A stretch of 10,182 bases of DNA from Streptosporangiaceae bacterium (lineage in GTDB: Bacteria > Actinomycetota > Actinomycetes > Streptosporangiales > Streptosporangiaceae), in assembly GCA_030040475.1 (NCBI GenBank), contig JASHTQ010000542.1, positions 1 through 10,182 on the forward strand, in the 5' to 3' direction. Below are positions 6,377 to 10,182 of this stretch, piece after piece. The notes beneath the pieces are model-generated. The model had not been told where the DNA came from, ran no database searches, and saw only the letters and a list, made by a program, of their open reading frames with translations. The position numbers were made by a program, and so were the translations under genes. Each line of letters starts with the position of its first letter. Within the stretch, counting starts at the first letter, position 1.

Positions 6377-6484
6377 CGTTGTCCACAGGACACGCATTGT
6401 GGATAATCCCTAACGCAACGGCCCAGGCCACGTGGTGCCATTGGCAACTCATGCACACCTCTGTGGATTTCGCTGTGGACAACG
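6377..6484. promoter_or_regulatory. Cluster of four DnaA-box-like sites between convergent genes
   Basis: This non-coding gap holds TTGTCCACA on the + strand at 6379-6387 and three sites on the - strand: TTATCCACA at 6398-6406, AAATCCACA at 6462-6470 and TTGTCCACA at 6474-6482. TTATCCACA is the E. coli DnaA-box consensus and TTGTCCACA is the form favoured in high-GC actinobacteria; AAATCCACA differs at its first two bases. The first two sites face each other and the last two are parallel. Both flanking genes end here, so no gene is preceded by these boxes. The window's gene set is commonly near oriC, which fits a replication-linked role, but dnaA and dnaN are absent here. The first pair can also fold as a 9-bp hairpin with one G-U pair, so a terminator role is the main alternative. 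Confidence 0.7.
6377..6484. repeat. Perfect 12-bp inverted repeat bounding the convergent intergenic region
   Basis: CGTTGTCCACAG at 6377-6388 and its exact reverse complement at 6473-6484 frame the gap. The left arm begins five bases after the glycosyltransferase stop codon and the right arm ends immediately before the ATPase stop codon. Each arm contains one DnaA-box-like 9-mer, so the repeat may simply reflect two identical protein-binding sites in opposite orientation. I see no flanking target duplication that would indicate a small transposable element. Confidence 0.75.
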
Positions 6485-9400
6485 TCAGCCTCGCTCCGGC
6501 GGGCTCACCAGCGGCTCGGCGGTGAGGTAGAGCCGTGGCCAGCGGCAGTCGACGAACTGGTCCAGATACCCGGTCAGCCGTTCCTCGAAGTCGTCGGATT
6601 CCGCGCCCGCGCCGACGGCGCGCTCGATCGCGGAGAACTCCTCGACGCCGAACGCGACCGCCCGCACCTGCCGCGCGTCGCGCTGCGCGGCGTCGTACCA
6701 GCGCTGCACGGTGCCGACCTGGCGTGCGCAGGTCTCGCCGGCGATCGCCTGCCCGTACGTCCGCTCCCATTCCGCGCTTCGCGGGTGCGGGCCTGCCCCC
6801 GGGCTCATCCTGTCCAGTCTCTTCAGCGCGTCAAGCACGAGCGTCCACTGGTAGCACGGGGCGAGCCAGCCGGGCTCTTCGGGCCGGCACAGCCACGTGC
6901 CCCCGGACAGCCCGGTCCCGATCGCGGCGGCGACGTGCGAGGCGAGGCCGACCGGGCCGACCCGCCCGACGATGGCCGGCACCCGGCTGCCGACGGCGGC
7001 GTCGACGCCGTGCGATATCGCGCAGTCGCGCAGCCGGGACGGCATCATCTGCAGCAGCGAGAGCAGTTCCGTGCCCGGCACCGGCATGGGCCACCCGGTC
7101 AGGTGGGCGAGGACGGACAATTCGGCCCACAGCCTGATCCCCGGGTACTCATCGAGGGCGCGCTGGGCTACCCGCATGTCCCGCAGCGTGCACGGCCGCT
7201 CGACGCAGTCGGCGCCGCAGGTGACGCTGCGCGGCGTCACCACGTCTGCGGGGCTGGCCGTGGCGGCCTCGCCGACGCCCTGGGCTGAGGCTTCGGCTGC
7301 CGCGGGCCCGGGCATCCGGGCCAGTATCGGATGGTCCATGCCGTCGGCGAATACCGCGGCCTCGCCGGTCCCGAGGGTCACCAGGTACCGGCGCTGCGAC
7401 CTGGTCATGTTCATGGTCGCGCCGATCGCGTCGCGGTCGTCGGCCGCGGGCAGCCGGTGGGCGATCTTCACCGCGGTGTTCTTGATGACGTCAGGCGCGA
7501 GCCGGTCGGGCATCTGCTCGGCGACGACGAGGCCCTCGCCGTAGCCGCCGATGTCCGCGAGCAGCCCGGTGAACAGCCCCGCGGCATCCCCTCGGGGGAA
7601 CAGCAGGTGGGCGTGCTCGATGACGGTGAGGTGGCGCGGCCCGGCCGGCCCCGGGGGCCCGGCGCCCCGGTGCGTCATCCGCAACTGCTCGGCCAGGGCG
7701 ATCAGGACGGCGCCCATGCCGAACGCCTTGTCGCCGTCGTCGCCCACGTCCTGCATCTCGAGCACGGCATTGGCCCGCAGCAGCCGGCCGAAGTCGAGGC
7801 GATGGCCGCCCTCGACGAACCGGCCGAGGGTGCCGAGCCGGAGCCCGGCCAGCCGTGCCCCGACGAAGCCGAGCACGTCATCCGCGCCGCGCTGACCGTA
7901 GCCGGCTTCCCGCGCCACCTGCTCCGCGGCCCGCTGCAGGTCGGAGAGGACCGGATACCTGGGGCTGGTCTCGGGAACCACGGGCTCGCCAAGCGCCAGG
8001 TCCCATCCCGCCTCCTCGTACGCTCGCCGCAACGCGGCGCCGAGCACCCGCGAGGCCGGCTCGGGCGCACCGAACGACGCGGTGAACAGCGCCTTGACCA
8101 GATCTGCGTGAGTCTGCAGCGGGAACCTGCGGCCGTCCGCGTCGGACGCGGGCTCGAGCGGGTTGAGCCCGGCCGCGATCGCGTCCGATTCGCCCGGCCG
8201 GATCCGCACCACCGGCCCGGCCGGGGCGCCTCCGATCCGGTCGCCGGCGGCCAGGCGCCCGGCCATCAGCCGGTACTCCGCCCTGGCGGGCTCAAGCACC
8301 AGCCACGGGATGCCGGCCCCGGCGGCCGCCTCAAGCAGCGCCCGGATCGTGTGCGACTTCCCCGAACCGGTCGCGCCGCAGACGAAGACGTGCCGGTTCA
8401 GCGCGTCGAGCGGCAGCACCAACTGCCCGGCCGGCTCATGGCCCTGGTCGAGCACCTCGCCGACCGCGACCGCCGCACGCCCTGTATCGGACCCCTGGGC
8501 ACCCGACCCCAGGGCACCCGACGCCGCGGCATCCGACTCCTGGGTCACGTCGAAGTCGGGCACCGACACCAGCCGGACCCCTGGGATCTCGCGCTCGGGC
8601 GGCCGGGCCAGCGCCGCGACGAGCTCGGTGCTGGCCACCAGCGGTGAGCCGACGGCCGCGTCGCCGCCCGGCGACCCGGTCGCGGGGTCTTCGAGCAGGT
8701 CGCGCGCGCTGACGGCGGGGCCGGGGACCGGGGCGATGAGGTAGGGCAGGCCGGTCAGGTCGGCCGAGGCGCACGCCAGGCCGGCTACCCGCGACGCGGT
8801 GTCGGGGTCGCTGCCGCCGGCCAGCAGGCGCACCCGCCACAGCCCCGTCGACATCCCCCTGCGCAGCTCGGCGTGCCGAAGCGCAAGCCGCCGGGCCAGC
8901 ACGTCGCGATGAGCGCCGTCACCCACCTCGGCTCGCAGCCGCGTCACGGCATCGGCCAGGTCCCGCGCCTCCGCGGCGCCGACGGCCTCGGCGACGAGCA
9001 GCCAGCCGAACGGGCCAGGCCACACCGACAGCAGGCATTCCTCCAGCGACGCAGCCGCCCCGGCGGGCGTGCCATGGCCACGCTCGTCGTCGAGCAGCGC
9101 GTCGCTGATCCCGCCGATGGCCCGCCAGCACGGCAGCGCGGACACCAGGCCTGCCAGGGCGCCAGCCGGCAGCGGCCGGGCGCGCGCACCGCCCGGCAGG
9201 GTCAGCAGGACCTCTTTCTCCCGCGGGCTGGCGACCAGGCCCGCCCCCGCGGTGAGAAGCTGAACCGGGTCACCGCAACCGGGCCTGAGCCAGCCGATTG
9301 CCACCGCTTCCGTCCCCGCCGCCCCGCCGAGGGCGGCGTGATACGCCGCGACCAGGGCGGCGATCCGCTGTGCCCGGCCGGGGTCATCCGGTTGCGGCAC

Positions 9401-9499
9401 CCGCCCGGCCCCCAGGCGCCCCAGGCGCCGCGAACGCCGCGGAATCTGCGTGATGCGGTAGGCGTCGAGCCCGTTCAGGGTCTCCCAGGCTAACCTCAT
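6485..9499 (-). CDS. HerA/DUF87-type ATP-binding protein (putative DNA translocase) with altered Walker B
   Basis: This 1004-aa soluble ATPase is presumably a hexameric motor of the HerA/FtsK-like class. Residues 1-345 form an N-terminal domain I do not recognise, ending in a low-complexity linker. Then come VFVCGATGSGKSHTIR (Walker A, Lys381), NAVLEMQDVGDDGDKAF, VIEHAHLLFP (Walker B, Glu628) and NTAVKIAHRL (around Lys678-Leu683), followed by a SQRRYLVTLGTGEAAVF segment typical of the family's last ATPase strands. Relatives usually have two acidic residues in Walker B (VIEEAH), but here the second is His629. The C-terminal third has a cysteine cluster, C761-x3-C765-x4-C770, that could bind metal, and no recognised nuclease motif. 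The ATG has GGGAG eight bases upstream. It is the last of three closely spaced minus-strand genes. Its role, whether DNA processing, mobile-element defence or secretion, is not shown by the sequence. Confidence 0.82.
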   Translation of the reverse strand: MRLAWETLNGLDAYRITQIPRRSRRLGRLGAGRVPQPDDPGRAQRIAALVAAYHAALGGAAGTEAVAIGWLRPGCGDPVQLLTAGAGLVASPREKEVLLTLPGGARARPLPAGALAGLVSALPCWRAIGGISDALLDDERGHGTPAGAAASLEECLLSVWPGPFGWLLVAEAVGAAEARDLADAVTRLRAEVGDGAHRDVLARRLALRHAELRRGMSTGLWRVRLLAGGSDPDTASRVAGLACASADLTGLPYLIAPVPGPAVSARDLLEDPATGSPGGDAAVGSPLVASTELVAALARPPEREIPGVRLVSVPDFDVTQESDAAASGALGSGAQGSDTGRAAVAVGEVLDQGHEPAGQLVLPLDALNRHVFVCGATGSGKSHTIRALLEAAAGAGIPWLVLEPARAEYRLMAGRLAAGDRIGGAPAGPVVRIRPGESDAIAAGLNPLEPASDADGRRFPLQTHADLVKALFTASFGAPEPASRVLGAALRRAYEEAGWDLALGEPVVPETSPRYPVLSDLQRAAEQVAREAGYGQRGADDVLGFVGARLAGLRLGTLGRFVEGGHRLDFGRLLRANAVLEMQDVGDDGDKAFGMGAVLIALAEQLRMTHRGAGPPGPAGPRHLTVIEHAHLLFPRGDAAGLFTGLLADIGGYGEGLVVAEQMPDRLAPDVIKNTAVKIAHRLPAADDRDAIGATMNMTRSQRRYLVTLGTGEAAVFADGMDHPILARMPGPAAAEASAQGVGEAATASPADVVTPRSVTCGADCVERPCTLRDMRVAQRALDEYPGIRLWAELSVLAHLTGWPMPVPGTELLSLLQMMPSRLRDCAISHGVDAAVGSRVPAIVGRVGPVGLASHVAAAIGTGLSGGTWLCRPEEPGWLAPCYQWTLVLDALKRLDRMSPGAGPHPRSAEWERTYGQAIAGETCARQVGTVQRWYDAAQRDARQVRAVAFGVEEFSAIERAVGAGAESDDFEERLTGYLDQFVDCRWPRLYLTAEPLVSPPERG
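8492..8536 (-). repeat. Three 15-bp tandem units in the linker of the HerA-like ATPase
   Basis: Three imperfect 15-bp units, each ending CACCCGA or CATCCGA on the + strand (8492-8506, 8507-8521 and 8522-8536), encode a Ser/Gly/Ala-rich linker between the N-terminal domain and the ATPase core, at about residues 322-336. The likely meaning is a flexible, length-variable tether. Confidence 0.65.
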
Positions 9500-9538
9500 G
9501 ACCCAAGCTCCCGCCTCGCACCGAACCGACCGCTACGC

Positions 9539-10021
9539 TCACGGTATCCCGCCGCCGGGCGCGACCACGGCGAAGCAGCGTAACGACCGGCCGCGGACCC
9601 GGCGGGCGGCCGCGAACTCGCCGGGCTGGCCGACCTGCCCGACCCGGCCGACCCGGCCGGACTGCCCGGACTGCCCGACCTGGCCGGACTGCCCGACCTG
9701 GCCGACCTGGCCGACCTGGCCGAACATCCGCGGCCTGCCGCCAAGCGGCCTGACCCCGTACCCGGGCGGCAGCGCGTCCCAGCCCGACACCGAGCGCGCG
9801 CCGCGGTCGGCCGCTCCGTGCGCCCGCCGGTGGCGCATCTGGGCGATGACCTGGAGCACGATGAAGGCGGCCACGGCGGCCACCGCGATCACCACGAGGG
9901 CGACCGCGCTCCAGGCCGAGCCCCGGCCCGACCCCGGCCCGTGGGCCGCCGCGACCGCAGCGGGCCAGCCGGCCCCCGCCGGTGAAACCACTGGCCAGGA
10001 GAATGCCGACCCGCCGCTCAT
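9539..10021 (-). CDS. Small single-pass membrane protein with a Gly-X-Y triplet tract
   Basis: I do not recognise this 160-aa protein. It has a short Ser/Gly/Pro/Ala-rich N-terminus (1-36), one strong transmembrane helix (about 38-61) followed by the basic QMRHRRAH, which predicts N-outside and C-inside topology, and then a YGVRPLGGRPRMF segment. Eleven consecutive Gly-Gln/Arg-Val/Ser/Pro triplets (101-133) precede an Arg-rich tail. The chosen ATG at 10021 lies eight bases after the stop of the preceding gene, which favours translational coupling; its ribosome site is weak. The frame stays open upstream to 10174, but that stretch overlaps the preceding gene and has no independent support. The gene ends 39 bases before the ATPase start, so it probably belongs to the same operon and could anchor or regulate the ATPase at the membrane. 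Confidence 0.68.
   Translation of the reverse strand: MSGGSAFSWPVVSPAGAGWPAAVAAAHGPGSGRGSAWSAVALVVIAVAAVAAFIVLQVIAQMRHRRAHGAADRGARSVSGWDALPPGYGVRPLGGRPRMFGQVGQVGQVGQSGQVGQSGQSGRVGRVGQVGQPGEFAAARRVRGRSLRCFAVVAPGGGIP
9621..9719 (-). repeat. Eleven-copy 9-bp tandem repeat coding for Gly-X-Y triplets
   Basis: On the + strand, eleven back-to-back 9-mers of consensus CCGACCTGG, with variants such as CCGGACTGC and CCGACCCGG, run from 9621 to 9719. On the coding strand they give GQV, GQS, GRV and GQP triplets. Variation is concentrated at a few positions and the reading frame is kept, so both repeat slippage and selection for the protein pattern are plausible. Confidence 0.9.
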
Positions 10022-10029
10022 CCGCTCGC

Positions 10030-10182
10030 TTACATCCTCGGCGCGTGCCAGTCGTAGCCGTAGGTCGAGGGCGGAACGCAGTCCGCCACGTCGCTGCCCC
10101 AGATGTCCTCGTCCTCGTACATCCAGGCGTACCTGCGGCGGTCCCGTTCGGGACGGGTCACGTCCGCGGCCCACGGCAGCGG
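10030..10182 (-). CDS. 3' end of an unknown gene at the right edge (partial)
   Basis: Reading leftwards from the window edge, one frame is open for 50 codons to a TAA at 10030-10032. The C-terminal peptide has a charged, Arg-rich stretch (RPERDRRRYAWMY), then an acidic, aromatic end (YEDEDIWGSD, TYGYDWHAPRM). There is no membrane helix in the visible part. Support comes from the tight eight-base spacing to the next ATG and from balanced amino-acid use, whereas the competing frame reads as Arg/Gly-rich. I do not recognise the family. It is probably the upstream member of the operon with the small membrane protein and the HerA-like ATPase. Confidence 0.6.
   Translation of the reverse strand, partial: PLPWAADVTRPERDRRRYAWMYEDEDIWGSDVADCVPPSTYGYDWHAPRM

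Noticed and set aside
6428..6435. Palindrome CCACGTGG within the DnaA-box gap
   Set aside because: An 8-bp palindrome is frequent by chance in GC-rich DNA and no promoter or second copy is nearby.
4729..6456. Long open frame of 575 codons on the minus strand opposite the glycosyltransferase
   Set aside because: Its translation is dominated by Arg, Gly, Gln, Asp and His with no recognisable motif, as expected from the antisense of a GC-rich gene. The + strand frame has clear membrane helices and family motifs.
7331..8647. Open frame of 438 codons on the + strand opposite the HerA-like ATPase
   Set aside because: It is antisense to the Walker A and Walker B coding region and has biased, motif-free composition.
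9621..9719. CRISPR array
   Set aside because: The 9-bp units are contiguous with no spacers and maintain a coding frame.
10022..10174. Upstream extension of the small membrane protein to 10174
   Set aside because: The extra 51 codons overlap the better-supported upstream gene and read as Arg/Gly-rich shadow sequence.

Overview
This is a high-GC window with GTG and TTG starts, strong codon-position GC bias and actinobacterial gene families, so it most likely comes from the Actinomycetota. A filamentous lineage is plausible, but I cannot name a genus. The left half resembles the conserved cell-division and cell-wall neighbourhood that in many actinobacteria lies near the replication origin (pknA-pknB, crgA, a small membrane protein, ppiA, cwsA). 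dnaA, gyrA and gyrB themselves are not in the window.

Layout. Positions 1-144 are the Pro/Thr/Ser-rich tail of an upstream gene, perhaps pknA. It is followed on the + strand by pknB (transmembrane Ser/Thr kinase with three PASTA domains) and crgA (small septation protein). A hairpin at 2291-2311 separates crgA from two convergent minus-strand genes: a rhomboid protease with an N-terminal zinc-ribbon/B-box-like module, and a single-domain cyclophilin (ppiA). The two are 21 bases apart and probably form one operon reading from ppiA to the rhomboid gene. A divergent 151-base region leads to a + strand gene for a CwsA/DUF5324-like single-pass membrane protein, closed by a perfect 12-bp hairpin. 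Next is a polytopic GT-C glycosyltransferase resembling the MptA/MptB mannosyltransferases.

The right part (6485-10182) is a minus-strand cluster of three closely spaced genes, read from the right edge leftwards. They are an unknown gene (only its last 50 codons are visible), a 160-aa single-pass membrane protein with eleven Gly-X-Y triplets, and a 1004-aa HerA/DUF87-type ATPase. The ATPase has a good Walker A motif, but its Walker B carries His where this family usually has its second acidic residue. I do not recognise a named system made of these three.

The most unusual non-coding signal is the 112-base gap between the convergent glycosyltransferase and ATPase genes. It holds four DnaA-box-like 9-mers, three of them exact matches to TTGTCCACA or TTATCCACA. 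Its edges are formed by a perfect 12-bp inverted repeat that contains two of the boxes. Both genes end here, so an upstream-promoter role is unlikely. A DnaA-binding, titrating or origin-related element is the leading interpretation, and a plain terminator is the main alternative.
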